Origin: Deltaproteobacteria bacterium
GTDB taxonomy: Bacteria > Desulfobacterota > Desulfarculia > Adiutricales > Adiutricaceae
Assembly (NCBI GenBank): GCA_031278795.1
Contig: JAITJT010000225.1
Span: forward strand, 1-7,053
DNA: 7,053 bases
Direction: 5' to 3'
Shown: positions 1 to 5,917 of the stretch, piece after piece
How the letters are laid out: each line of letters opens with the position of its first letter
Position numbering within the stretch: position 1 is the stretch's first letter
Notes under the pieces: model-generated
What the model saw: only the letters and a program-made list of their open reading frames with translations
Databases searched by the model: none
What the model was told of the DNA's origin: nothing
Position numbers and translations under genes: made by a program

Positions 1-1
1 A

Positions 2-103
2 ATCTTAAAAAGCATAGACTTGTTTCCAACTGAAGGCGATGCCCATAGCGCCCCGGAAGAACTCCCAGCCGGGCCCACAGACGATGAAGAGAGCGATAAT
101 TAG
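2..103 (+). CDS. C-terminal end of an unidentified protein (5' end outside window)
   Basis: The second forward frame is open from the window edge to a TAG at 101-103 and gives about 33 residues (start ILKSIDLFPTEGD, end TDDEESDN). The other two forward frames close early (TGA at 31-33, TAA at 5-7). The tail is rich in Asp, Glu and Pro and ends in an acidic run, so it is probably a flexible C-terminal extension. I cannot assign a family from this fragment and no conserved motif is visible. The following spacer has candidate hairpins at 127-141 and 185-207 that could end its transcript. With so little sequence, a chance open frame cannot be excluded. Confidence 0.5.
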   Translation: MLKSIDLFPTEGDAHSAPEELPAGPTDDEESDN

Positions 104-184
104 CCGCGTAGAGCCCCGGGTTTTAAGAGTTTTTAAAACTCACGCGCTAAAAGTCACCCTTTTCCATTAGCTCGCCCTTAAAAC

Positions 185-207
185 CCTTGACTCGCAAGGC
201 TTTTTTT
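185..207 (+). terminator. Weak intrinsic terminator candidate
   Basis: CCTTG (185-189) pairs with CAAGG (195-199) around loop ACTCG, followed by C and seven Ts (201-207). The stem is only 5 bp, but the T tract is good and it lies about 80 bases after the stop of the upstream gene fragment, so it could end that transcript. Confidence 0.35.
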
Positions 208-477
208 GGAGTTTTTTCTTTTGTTTGTAAATTTACGCCTTCTGAGGCAGTATCCGGATAAGCCTTGCCACCTTTGTTTTACCCTCAAAAGCCCTGAAAA
301 GGCCTTGCTACTAACTTGCTCACACCTTGAGACTACCCAAGCGCCCGGGTGGGACTAGAGACATAGCCAAAAGCCCTAAGAACCTTGATTTAAAACAAAA
401 CAGGGATAACCCAATTATTCGATTGTCGATATTAATTGTCTAATTATTCCTCAATTTTTCCTCAGCTTTCTAGCTAA

Positions 478-551
478 AGCGCTCTGGGCGCCTCATCCCC
501 GTGGCTCTGAGAGGCAGGGCGCTCCTTAAGCTCACACGCCGCTCTTGTGAG
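478..551 (+). other. Two-hairpin structured region, possible small RNA body
   Basis: AGCGCTCTG (478-486) pairs with CAGGGCGCT (515-523), including one G-U pair; beyond a 4-base bulge (487-490), CCTC (491-494) pairs with GAGG (511-514). A second hairpin follows: CTCACA (531-536) with TGTGAG (546-551). Seventeen bases further on, a terminator-like hairpin ends in six Ts at 600. The arrangement resembles a small RNA of about 120-170 nt. I found no convincing -35/-10 pair upstream, and the sequence does not match 4.5S, tmRNA, RNase P or 6S RNA as I know them. Confidence 0.35.
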
Positions 552-567
552 GGAGACCCCAGATTTG

Positions 568-600
568 GTGCCTGGAAACACTGTTTCAGGGGACTTTTTT
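568..600 (+). terminator. Intrinsic terminator
   Basis: CCTG (571-574) pairs with CAGG (587-590). After a single bulged G (575), AAAC (576-579) pairs with GTTT (583-586) around loop ACT. GT (568-569) can pair with AC (593-594) beyond a small internal loop, which brings the stem right up to six Ts (595-600). It would end any transcript covering 478-551, or one reading through from the upstream gene, before the infA promoter. Confidence 0.55.
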
Positions 601-621
601 AGAGTTTTGGCCAAATTTATG

Positions 622-650
622 TTGAAAATAAAGTATAATTCGTCTAAAAT
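622..650 (+). promoter_or_regulatory. Sigma70-type promoter for infA leader
   Basis: TTGAAA (622-627) and TAAAAT (645-650) are separated by exactly 17 bases, close to the vegetative consensus. The expected start site is near 656-658, where the long leader hairpin begins. A second hexamer, TATAAT (634-639), lies inside the spacer but has no well-placed -35. The palindrome TTTGGCCAAA at 606-615 sits just upstream of the -35. Confidence 0.6.
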
Positions 651-656
651 TGGATG

Positions 657-716
657 TTGCCAAAAAGGGGGAGTCCCCCCGAACTGGGGAGGACAGGGCT
701 TTTGGGCAAGTTTTTT
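657..716 (+). terminator. Long hairpin plus T6: infA leader attenuator or 60-nt small RNA
   Basis: TTGCC (657-661) pairs with GGCAA (705-709). After one A-G mismatch, AAAAG (663-667) pairs with CTTTT (699-703). Past an internal loop, GTCC (673-676) pairs with GGAC (691-694), then CCCC (677-680) with GGGG (686-689), with A690 bulged and loop GAACT (681-685). That is about 18 pairs, followed by G and six Ts (711-716). An alternative inner hairpin is GGGG (668-671) with CCCC (675-678). The structure starts at the predicted transcription start and ends 82 bases before the infA start codon. It would therefore stop infA transcription unless relieved, or else define a short RNA of its own. Pairing was done by eye. 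Confidence 0.55.
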
Positions 717-744
717 CCCCTAGCATTTGGCGATTACCTAAGCT

Positions 745-765
745 CCGCGGGATTCCATCCCGCGG
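745..765 (+). other. Perfect GC-rich hairpin in infA 5' UTR
   Basis: CCGCGGGA (745-752) and TCCCGCGG (758-765) are perfect reverse complements around the loop TTCCA. No T tract follows, so it is not an intrinsic terminator. It lies 21 bases upstream of the infA Shine-Dalgarno sequence and could act in mRNA stability, translation or protein binding. The inverted repeat is certain; the function is not known. Confidence 0.6.
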
Positions 766-786
766 CCTCTGTTGAAGCTATTAACC

Positions 787-792
787 AAGGAG
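787..792 (+). promoter_or_regulatory. Ribosome binding site that fixes the infA start
   Basis: AAGGAG lies 6 bases before the TTG at 799. The earlier in-frame TTG at 772 has no comparable site, so this motif selects the shorter, canonical-length protein. Confidence 0.85.
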
Positions 793-798
793 TACTAT

Positions 799-1017
799 TT
801 GTCCCGAGAAGACAACATCAAACTTGAAGGCAAGGTCATCAACACCTATGGTGACGGCCGCATGGAAGTGGAAACCACCGAAGGGTTAAAGATAAGGGCA
901 ATGCTCTCCGGGCGCCTGAAACGCTTTAAGATCCGTGTGCTCTTGGGAGACCGCGTTGAAGTGGCTGTCTCCCCCTACGATCCCACCCTGGGCCTCATCA
1001 CCTATAGGTTGAAATAG
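799..1017 (+). CDS. infA: Translation initiation factor IF-1
   Basis: Small S1/OB-fold protein that binds the A site of the 30S ribosomal subunit during initiation and works with IF-2 and IF-3. From the TTG at 799 the product is 72 residues, the classic bacterial IF-1 length, beginning MSREDNIKLEGKV, which aligns with the MAKEDNIEMQGTV type of start. The family blocks are visible: SGRLKRFKIRVLLGDRV at about 37-53 and SPYDPTLGLITYR at about 58-70. It is fairly divergent: the usual H in the AHISGK block is missing (RAMLSGR here), so it may be a lineage-specific or second IF-1 copy. A start at TTG 772 would add nine residues without a ribosome binding site and is rejected. It appears monocistronic, with a promoter at 622-650 and a structured leader upstream. 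Confidence 0.93.
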   Translation: MSREDNIKLEGKVINTYGDGRMEVETTEGLKIRAMLSGRLKRFKIRVLLGDRVEVAVSPYDPTLGLITYRLK

Positions 1018-1121
1018 ATCAAAGGATTTGCCGCTTCCGTCACCAAAGGGAGACAACGCTTAAATCCAACCGAGCTCAAAGCTCCCAGACGAATCGGACA
1101 CTAAAGCCTTCCCACCAATTC

Positions 1122-1135
1122 CCTAAATATTTAGG
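1122..1135. repeat. 14-bp perfect palindrome after infA
   Basis: CCTAAAT (1122-1128) followed by ATTTAGG (1129-1135), flanked by CCAA (1115-1118) and TTGG (1136-1139), which can extend the dyad past a 3-base bulge. With no loop and no T tract it is more like a protein-binding dyad than a terminator, but no regulator can be named. Confidence 0.4.
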
Positions 1136-1155
1136 TTGGATCATTTCTCCTGCCT

Positions 1156-1202
1156 CTGTTTGATACAAACAGCGCAATGTGAGGCGGATAGCTCATATTG
1201 CG
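1156..1202 (+). other. Back-to-back hairpins between infA and ftsH
   Basis: Hairpin A: CTGTTTG (1156-1162) pairs perfectly with CAAACAG (1166-1172) around ATA. Hairpin B starts at the next base: CGCAATGTGAG (1173-1183) pairs with CTCATATTGCG (1192-1202), 11 pairs with a single G-U, around the 8-base loop GCGGATAG. With no unpaired base between them, the two stems could stack coaxially in RNA. No T tract follows, although TTCAGTTTTGAG comes next. Possible roles are the infA mRNA 3' end, a structured RNA, or a small palindromic repeat element. Confidence 0.5.
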
Positions 1203-1209
1203 TTCAGTT

Positions 1210-1239
1210 TTGAGTTTCTGCCCACAAAATCGGCATAAT
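1210..1239 (+). promoter_or_regulatory. Promoter candidate P1 for ftsH
   Basis: TTGAGT (1210-1215), an 18-base spacer, then CATAAT (1234-1239); TATAAT follows immediately at 1240-1245. It is a plausible vegetative promoter in a very AT-rich stretch, where such hexamers also arise by chance. Confidence 0.35.
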
Positions 1240-1275
1240 TATAATCTCGCCTCTATATATATACCCACAATATAT

Positions 1276-1305
1276 TTGCATAAAATTATATTTTTGCTCT
1301 ATAAT
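1276..1305 (+). promoter_or_regulatory. Promoter candidate P2 for ftsH
   Basis: TTGCAT (1276-1281), an 18-base spacer, then a perfect TATAAT (1300-1305). The predicted start near 1312 gives ftsH a 5' leader of about 350 nt. This is the better of the two candidates upstream of ftsH. Confidence 0.5.
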
Positions 1306-1423
1306 CCAGCCCTCAGAGAAGAGCTCTCTAGAAACCTTTTAAAGAAGTTCCCCTGTCCATGGCTCCACATTAGACTGCCCCATGGCTGCCCCGCTCCGTG
1401 ACTGCCTCATGTTTGCCCCTATT

Positions 1424-1496
1424 GACTCTCTTGTGAGTCCCTACTAAAGCCTTTTAGTAAAGCCGAAAAGCCCTAAGACTTTTTCTTTAGGTTTTT
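1424..1496 (+). terminator. Hairpin series ending in a T tract in the ftsH leader
   Basis: Three hairpins in succession: GACTC (1424-1428) with GAGTC (1435-1439); TACTAAA (1442-1448) with TTTAGTA (1453-1459); and CCTAA (1472-1476) with TTAGG (1487-1491), followed by TTTTT (1492-1496). The last resembles a weak intrinsic terminator. It lies 165 bases before the ftsH start, so it could attenuate ftsH or terminate upstream transcripts. The short final stem keeps confidence low. Confidence 0.35.
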
Positions 1497-1650
1497 CAAG
1501 GGCGGTTGAATATCAGGGCCTTTTGAAGTATAACAATTTTGATTGAACTGGCCTTCAATCCGGCATCTTTCCAGAAAAATTGCCGATTTCTGTTAGCCAC
1601 TCCCAAAAGAGGCCCAGGATTTCCGATCAAGCGCCTCAAACGTCCTCCTC

Positions 1651-1658
1651 GGAGAGAG
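1651..1658 (+). promoter_or_regulatory. Ribosome binding site that fixes the ftsH start
   Basis: GGAGAGAG lies upstream of the TTG at 1662 with a 7-base gap after GGAG. This supports the start giving MNTFSRN, as in FtsH proteins generally, over the longer in-frame TTG at 1539. Confidence 0.8.
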
Positions 1659-1661
1659 ATC

Positions 1662-3650
1662 TTGAATACCTTTTCCCGCAATCTTCTCATATGGGCGATG
1701 ATAGTTCTCGTCATCATCGGGCTTTTCAACTATCTGAAACCCGCTGAAGAATCCTCACGCAGCAGCTACTCGGAAATATGGAACCTGGTTCAGAACGGCT
1801 CGGTGCGCGACGCTACCCTCAACACCACCGAGATAACCGTGCGCCTCGCTGACTCGGACAAACGCTTCTCGGCCTATATGCCCCCCTATGACAGGGATCT
1901 AATCCCCCTCCTACGGGAAAAGGGCGTGACCATCAACGTGGCCCCGCCCGCCTCCACTCACTGGTACACCTTCCTGGGTGGACTCCTGCAGCTAGTCATC
2001 ATGATAGCCATCTTCCTCTTCTTCATGCGCCAGATGCAGGGCGGAGGCAAGGCCATGACCTTCGCCAAGAGCCGGGCCAAGATGCTCTCTGACGAGCAGA
2101 AGAAGGTGACCTTTGACGACGTGGCTGGCATTGAGGAGGCCAAAGAGGAGTTGGAGGAGATAATCGACTTTCTAAGGGAACCCAACAAGTTCGTGCGCCT
2201 AGGCGGACGCATCCCCAAGGGGGTCCTCTTGATGGGGGCGCCCGGGACAGGGAAAACCTTGCTCGCGAGGGCCATAGCCGGTGAGGCCGGTGTGCCCTTC
2301 TTCTCCATAAGCGGCTCGGATTTCGTGGAGATGTTCGTGGGCGTGGGGGCCTCCAGGGTTAGGGACATGTTCAGCCAGGCCAAGAAGAACTCCCCCTGCA
2401 TCCTCTTCATAGATGAAATCGACGCGGTGGGCCGCCACCGCGGAGCAGGCTTGGGAGGAGGCCACGACGAGAGGGAGCAGACCCTAAACCAGCTCCTAGT
2501 GGAGCTGGACGGCTTCGAACCCAATGAGGCCTTGATAGTTATAGCCGCCACCAACCGTCCGGACGTCTTGGATCCAGCGCTCTTGCGGCCTGGCCGCTTC
2601 GACCGCCAGGTGGTGGTTCCGGTTCCGGATGTTAGAGGCCGGGAGCAGATCCTCCAGGTTCACTCCAAGAAGGTCCCCTTGGCCAAGGACGTGAGCCTCC
2701 AGGTGGTGGCGAGAGGAACCCCTGGGTTTTCCGGCGCTGATTTGGAGAACCTCATCAATGAGGCGGCCTTGACAGCTGCCAGGCAGAACAAGGACAAGGT
2801 CGATAGCTCGGATCTGGAGTCCGCCAGGGACAAGATCATGATGGGCGTGGAACGCAAGAGCATGATCATGAGCGAGGATGAGAAAAAGACCACGGCCTGG
2901 CACGAGGCCGGGCACACCTTGGTGGCCCTTTTGCTTCCCAACTCGGATCCCCTCCACAAGGTGACCATCATCCCCCGGGGCATGGCCCTGGGCGTGACCC
3001 AGTACCTCCCCACCGAGGACCGCTACACCTACAGTAAGGATTACTTTCTCACTAGGCTTGCCATCCTCTTGGGCGGAAGGGTTGCCGAGGAGAGCTGCCT
3101 CAACCAGATGACCACTGGAGCTGGAAACGACATAGAGAGGGCCACCAAGCTAGCCTACAACATGGTCTGCCGCTACGGCATGAGTAAGAAGCTGGGCCCC
3201 TTGAACTTCCGCAAGCAAGAGGATCAAATCTTCCTAGGACGCGAGATTGCCCAGCACCGGGACTACTCGGAGGAGACCGCAAGGATAATAGACTCCGAGG
3301 TCAATAGCCTCATCACCGAGGCCTATGACAAGGCCAACACCCTCATCAACAAGCACAAGGACACCTTGAAGGTCCTAGCTGAACAGCTTCTGGAAAAGGA
3401 GACCCTAGACGCCACTGAGGTCATAGAGATAGCCAAAGACGCCATATTCGCCGAAGGTCTTCCCATCCCGGAGATAGGCGAGAGCTTTGACCAGAAGAGC
3501 CGCAAGAAGCCCGGGAAAAAGGGTGATGAAGGAGACAAGCCCAAAAGCAACACAGCTTCCATAGAAAAGGATCAAAAGGAAGAGGAACCAGAGAGCACCT
3601 CGTCGTCCCCAGACGACGAGGAAGAAGATGGTGAAGACGATAAAAATTAA
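1662..3650 (+). CDS. ftsH: ATP-dependent zinc metalloprotease FtsH
   Basis: Membrane-bound AAA+ protease that forms a hexamer, extracts and degrades damaged membrane proteins and selected regulators, and in some bacteria tunes lipopolysaccharide synthesis. The product is 662 residues. Order: transmembrane segment at about 7-24, external domain at about 26-101, second transmembrane segment at about 103-122, AAA+ domain with Walker A GAPGTGKT (192-199), pore motif FVG (225-227), Walker B ILFIDEID (247-254) and arginine fingers R309 and R312 in the second region of homology. The M41 peptidase domain has zinc motif HEAGH (414-418) and the third ligand Asp490 in [10 protein letters not shown]. All catalytic residues are present. 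The C-terminal 50 residues form a Lys-rich then strongly acidic tail. The start is the TTG at 1662 with GGAG upstream; the open frame back to 1539 adds 41 basic residues unlike FtsH. folP follows after 123 bases. Confidence 0.97.
   Translation: MNTFSRNLLIWAMIVLVIIGLFNYLKPAEESSRSSYSEIWNLVQNGSVRDATLNTTEITVRLADSDKRFSAYMPPYDRDLIPLLREKGVTINVAPPASTHWYTFLGGLLQLVIMIAIFLFFMRQMQGGGKAMTFAKSRAKMLSDEQKKVTFDDVAGIEEAKEELEEIIDFLREPNKFVRLGGRIPKGVLLMGAPGTGKTLLARAIAGEAGVPFFSISGSDFVEMFVGVGASRVRDMFSQAKKNSPCILFIDEIDAVGRHRGAGLGGGHDEREQTLNQLLVELDGFEPNEALIVIAATNRPDVLDPALLRPGRFDRQVVVPVPDVRGREQILQVHSKKVPLAKDVSLQVVARGTPGFSGADLENLINEAALTAARQNKDKVDSSDLESARDKIMMGVERKSMIMSEDEKKTTAWHEAGHTLVALLLPNSDPLHKVTIIPRGMALGVTQYLPTEDRYTYSKDYFLTRLAILLGGRVAEESCLNQMTTGAGNDIERATKLAYNMVCRYGMSKKLGPLNFRKQEDQIFLGREIAQHRDYSEETARIIDSEVNSLITEAYDKANTLINKHKDTLKVLAEQLLEKETLDATEVIEIAKDAIFAEGLPIPEIGESFDQKSRKKPGKKGDEGDKPKSNTASIEKDQKEEEPESTSSSPDDEEEDGEDDKN
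3598..3621 (+). other. 9-bp hairpin inside the 3' end of ftsH
   Basis: CCTCGTCGT (3598-3606) and ACGACGAGG (3613-3621) are perfect reverse complements around CCCCAG. They lie in the codons for the Ser-rich to Asp/Glu-rich tail, 29 bases before the stop codon's end. No T tract follows. It may mark an mRNA 3' structure, or may simply reflect Ser and Asp codons (TCG/GAC) complementing one another. Confidence 0.4.
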
Positions 3651-3738
3651 TATACAGGAACTTACTGGCTCTAACTTATTGGCCTATGCCTCTTATCAAG
3701 CCTTATGTCCTTTGCACTTTTAAGATTATTCTCCCTTA

Positions 3739-3758
3739 AGCTCTAATACCCAAGAGCT
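3739..3758 (+). other. Inverted repeat just upstream of the folP ribosome binding site
   Basis: AGCTCT (3739-3744) pairs with AGAGCT (3753-3758) around an 8-base loop, 3 bases before AAAGGA (3762-3767), the folP Shine-Dalgarno. I found no strong promoter in the 123-base ftsH-folP gap, which is consistent with co-transcription from ftsH. The repeat could affect folP translation. Confidence 0.35.
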
Positions 3759-3773
3759 CCCAAAGGATTCGCC

Positions 3774-4640
3774 ATGACAGCCCCCAGGACCCTGGAGTGG
3801 TTCCACCCCTCAGGGAAAGCTTTCTCACTTGACTTCACAAGACCGCTCATCATGGCCATCTTGAACCTAACCCCCGACTCCTTTTCCGACGGGGGCCGTT
3901 TTTTTGAGCCGGAGAAGGCGCTGGCCGAGGCTGAAAAGCACATAAGTGACGGGGCGGACATCTTGGATATTGGGGCTGAGACCACAAGACCCGGCTCTCT
4001 TCCCATAAGTCAAGAAGAGGAGTGGAATAGGCTTTTCCCCGTTCTTACGGCGCTATCTGACTTTAAGAACTGCCCGCCCATCTCCATTGACACCTACAAG
4101 GCCACAACCGCCCAGAAGGCCATAGACCTAGGGGCCTCCATGATTAATGACGTGTTCGCGGGCCGGGGCGATCCCAAGATGTTTGAGGTGGCGAGCCTTA
4201 ATAAGGTGCCCCTGGTGCTCATGCACATGCAGGGCGACCCCCGTACCATGCAGCAGAATCCTTTCTACCTAGACGTGGTTTCCGAGGTCAGGGACTTTCT
4301 CCTCATGAGGGCCAAGGCGGCCGAGGCCCAGGGAGTCGACCCTTCCCTCATCATCCTTGACCCGGGGATTGGCTTTGGTAAAAACCGCGACCACAACCTC
4401 AGCATCCTCAAGAGATTTAGGGAGGTCATACCAGAAGGCTACCACTCGCTCATGGCGCTTTCCAGAAAGGCCTTCTTGGGTCAAATATTGGAAGGCGTTC
4501 CTCCCATGGAGAGGGATTTCGCCAGCGCCGTGGCCTCGGCCTTCTCCGTCATAAACGGCGCCCAGATGGTGAGGGTCCACAATGTCTCCCCCACAAGGGA
4601 GGCCCTCTTGGTGGCGAGCGAGGTCCTAAACGCAAAGTAA
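3774..4640 (+). CDS. folP: Dihydropteroate synthase
   Basis: Cytoplasmic folate-pathway enzyme that joins 7,8-dihydropterin pyrophosphate to para-aminobenzoate to give dihydropteroate; it is the target of sulfonamides. The 288-residue product has usual family length and a single TIM barrel. Visible motifs: MAILNLTPDSFSDGG (27-41; Asn31 is the Mg/pyrophosphate ligand position), DIGAETTRPGS (65-75, mobile loop with Thr71 and Arg72), SIDTYK (104-109, Asp105), IND (124-126, Asn125), LDPGIGFGK (195-203, Asp196), SRKAFLG (230-236, Lys232) and VRVHNV (266-271, Arg267 and His269). All expected substrate-binding residues are present. The ATG at 3774 has AAAGGA six bases upstream. It lies between ftsH and cdaA in the same orientation, a common order. 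Confidence 0.97.
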   Translation: MTAPRTLEWFHPSGKAFSLDFTRPLIMAILNLTPDSFSDGGRFFEPEKALAEAEKHISDGADILDIGAETTRPGSLPISQEEEWNRLFPVLTALSDFKNCPPISIDTYKATTAQKAIDLGASMINDVFAGRGDPKMFEVASLNKVPLVLMHMQGDPRTMQQNPFYLDVVSEVRDFLLMRAKAAEAQGVDPSLIILDPGIGFGKNRDHNLSILKRFREVIPEGYHSLMALSRKAFLGQILEGVPPMERDFASAVASAFSVINGAQMVRVHNVSPTREALLVASEVLNAK

Positions 4641-4659
4641 ATTAAGGACAATTTGCTCC

Positions 4660-4691
4660 AAAAGCCCCATAATAATTAATTCCAGGCTTTT
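4660..4691 (+). other. Inverted repeat between folP and cdaA
   Basis: AAAAGCC (4660-4666) pairs with GGCTTTT (4685-4691) around an 18-base AT-rich loop. It could be a weak terminator or a processing site after folP, but no further T tract follows. No convincing separate promoter is visible in the 108-base gap. Confidence 0.3.
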
Positions 4692-4748
4692 CAGCCCTTC
4701 CTAAGCTTTCACTTTTCTTCTCCGCCTTTCTAACACCAGGGATCAGAG

Positions 4749-5549
4749 ATGTTTTTTTCAAGATACTACATAATAGAAGCCTTCCGCGCCATCCGCTGGG
4801 AGGATCTGGTGGATATATTCCTGGTGGCCGTGATAGTTTTCTACATTATCCGGCTGGTGAAGGGAACCAGAAGCGGGCAGGTGATGGTGGGCTTACTGCT
4901 CTTAATAGCAGCCTACGCCTTCTCCATAAAGTTTCAGCTGCTCACCTTGAGCTTCCTCATGTCGGCCTTCTTCTCCAACCTCTTCCTGGTCCTCGTGGTG
5001 CTCTTCTCCACGGACATAAGACGGGGTCTGGCCAGGGCCGGGCGTTTCTCCTTTTCCAAGGCCAATCCCCTCACCATTCAAGCGGTTAACGAGGTGGTTA
5101 GGGCGGCCTTCTTCATGGCTGAAAAACACACGGGCGCGCTCATTGTCTTTGAGCGCCAGGTGAGCCTAGGAGAGTACATGGAGTCCGCCGCCAAGATTTC
5201 AGCCGTGGTCTCAGACAGACTACTCTTAGCCATCTTCAACACCCACGCCCCCCTCCACGACGGGGCGGTCATCATCCAGGACGGCCGCCTGGAGGCCGCC
5301 GGCGCCTTCCTGCCCCTGCTTCCGGCCGAGGACAACGTGAGCCCCTTCTTTGGCACCAGGCACCGCGCGGCCATTGGTCTCTCTAGGGAGACCGACGCCC
5401 TGGTGGTGGTGGTATCCGAGGAGAGGGGTCTGGTATCCCTGGTGAGGGACGGCCAGGTGGAGGTCATGATGGGGGCCGCGTCCCTAAGGGACAACCTCCT
5501 CCACAACCTGGGCTTCAACACCAAGGGCCAGAAAAAAAAGCCTGCCTGA
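4749..5549 (+). CDS. cdaA: Diadenylate cyclase CdaA (membrane-anchored c-di-AMP synthase)
   Basis: Makes the second messenger cyclic di-AMP from two ATP at the inner face of the membrane; in other bacteria c-di-AMP controls potassium and osmolyte transport and cell-wall homeostasis. The product is 266 residues, typical for the family. Three hydrophobic segments at about 20-37, 44-60 and 64-86 are followed by the DAC (DisA_N) domain from about 105. Catalytic signatures are intact: PLHDGAV (168-174, with DGA 171-173) and GTRHRAAIG (202-210, with RHR 204-206); a further family-like block, VVSEERGLVSL, spans 221-231. The ATG has AGGGA six bases upstream. The C-terminus is short and Lys-rich and includes a run of eight As (5532-5539). 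In many genomes ybbR/cdaR and glmM follow directly; here they do not. Confidence 0.96.
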   Translation: MFFSRYYIIEAFRAIRWEDLVDIFLVAVIVFYIIRLVKGTRSGQVMVGLLLLIAAYAFSIKFQLLTLSFLMSAFFSNLFLVLVVLFSTDIRRGLARAGRFSFSKANPLTIQAVNEVVRAAFFMAEKHTGALIVFERQVSLGEYMESAAKISAVVSDRLLLAIFNTHAPLHDGAVIIQDGRLEAAGAFLPLLPAEDNVSPFFGTRHRAAIGLSRETDALVVVVSEERGLVSLVRDGQVEVMMGAASLRDNLLHNLGFNTKGQKKKPA

Positions 5550-5611
5550 GCTAGCTTAAAAAGCTTCCAAGCGCTCTGGTGTTTTTTAAACATTCAGGCT
5601 TAATCCTTTTA

Positions 5612-5642
5612 AACTCCCAGGAGCTTTTAGCTCCTGGGAGTT
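5612..5642 (+). other. 14-bp perfect hairpin downstream of cdaA
   Basis: AACTCCCAGGAGCT (5612-5625) and AGCTCCTGGGAGTT (5629-5642) are perfect reverse complements around TTT. It is the strongest simple stem in the window and lies 62 bases after the cdaA stop. There is no T tract on either side, so if it is a 3' end it would act as a stability or processing hairpin or a weak terminator. Confidence 0.6.
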
Positions 5643-5775
5643 ACTCCTTCCTAAACGTTTATTCGCGCTACCTCACCCTTTATTTCATCTTAGTCTGTAT
5701 TTCACACATTAGTGCGATCCAATTTTTCACCTAAAGTTAATTCACCTTCCACCATAAGCCTCCAAAATCCCCAAA

Positions 5776-5792
5776 GGCTTTTGCAAAAAGCC
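5776..5792. other. Short perfect hairpin GGCTTTT / AAAAGCC
   Basis: GGCTTTT (5776-5782), loop GCA, AAAAGCC (5786-5792). The arms match the inverted repeat in the folP-cdaA gap (4660-4691). No T tract follows on either strand. Confidence 0.35.
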
Positions 5793-5862
5793 AAACCGCG
5801 CCTTTCCCCCCAAAGATTTCCCAGAAAGAGCCAAAAACACTGGGAAAAAAAGTCAAAATAAT

Positions 5863-5892
5863 TAGAAAGAAATGTCAAAAAGATTTTATAAT
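5863..5892 (+). promoter_or_regulatory. Promoter candidate upstream of the dyad repeats
   Basis: TAGAAA (5863-5868), an 18-base spacer, then a perfect TATAAT (5887-5892). The -35 is weak. The predicted start near 5899 would place the iterated dyads at about +20 to +60 and the terminator at 6072-6094 at about +195, so it could drive a short RNA or the leader of the downstream gene. Confidence 0.35.
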
Positions 5893-5917
5893 AATGTTAT
5901 GTCGATAGTGATGATGA

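Larger units (their letters stand above)
104..798. other. Structured intergenic region upstream of infA
   Basis: This stretch of about 700 bases has no convincing protein gene on either strand. It holds a short AT-rich palindrome at 127-141 (GAGTTTT, T, AAAACTC), a weak terminator candidate at 185-207, a 10-bp palindrome at 227-236 (GTAAATTTAC), a hairpin cluster at 478-551, a terminator at 568-600, a palindrome TTTGGCCAAA at 606-615, a promoter at 622-650, a terminator-like leader at 657-716 and a GC-rich hairpin at 745-765. Between about 240 and 420 I see nothing functional beyond two copies of a 9-mer, AAAAGCCCT (287-295 and 369-377). Confidence 0.6.
1018..1661. other. Intergenic region and ftsH leader
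   Basis: About 640 bases separate infA and ftsH. The first part carries inverted repeats: ATCCAACC (1064-1071) matches GGTTGGAT (1134-1141), and CCTAAATATTTAGG (1122-1135) is a perfect 14-bp palindrome. Next comes a tandem hairpin pair (1156-1202), then two AT-rich promoter candidates, then a leader of about 350 bases with three hairpins (1424-1439, 1442-1459, 1472-1491). No obvious T-tailed terminator follows infA directly; the tandem hairpins are the best candidate for its 3' end. I see no supported protein gene here. Confidence 0.6.

Noticed and set aside
104..620. tRNA, 4.5S, tmRNA or RNase P RNA gene
   Set aside because: I looked for their conserved cores and cloverleaf pairing in the spacer and found none.
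772..798. Nine-residue N-terminal extension of IF-1 from TTG 772
   Set aside because: AAGGAG at 787-792 serves the TTG at 799, which gives exactly 72 residues, the normal IF-1 length.
1198..1401. Forward 67-codon open frame between infA and ftsH
   Set aside because: It begins inside the 3' arm of a hairpin, has no ribosome binding site, spans two promoter candidates, and its translation has an erratic composition with no recognisable motif.
1539..1661. 41-residue N-terminal extension of FtsH from an earlier TTG
   Set aside because: No good ribosome binding site precedes it, the extension is basic and unlike FtsH N-termini, and the TTG at 1662 has GGAG at proper spacing and gives the expected MNTF start.
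1958..3013. Long reverse-strand open frames opposite ftsH
   Set aside because: They mirror the conserved AAA+ coding sequence on the other strand; no start signals or known motifs.
5532..5539. Run of eight As in cdaA as a slippage site
   Set aside because: It affects only the last few residues of a Lys-rich tail, so slippage would have little consequence.
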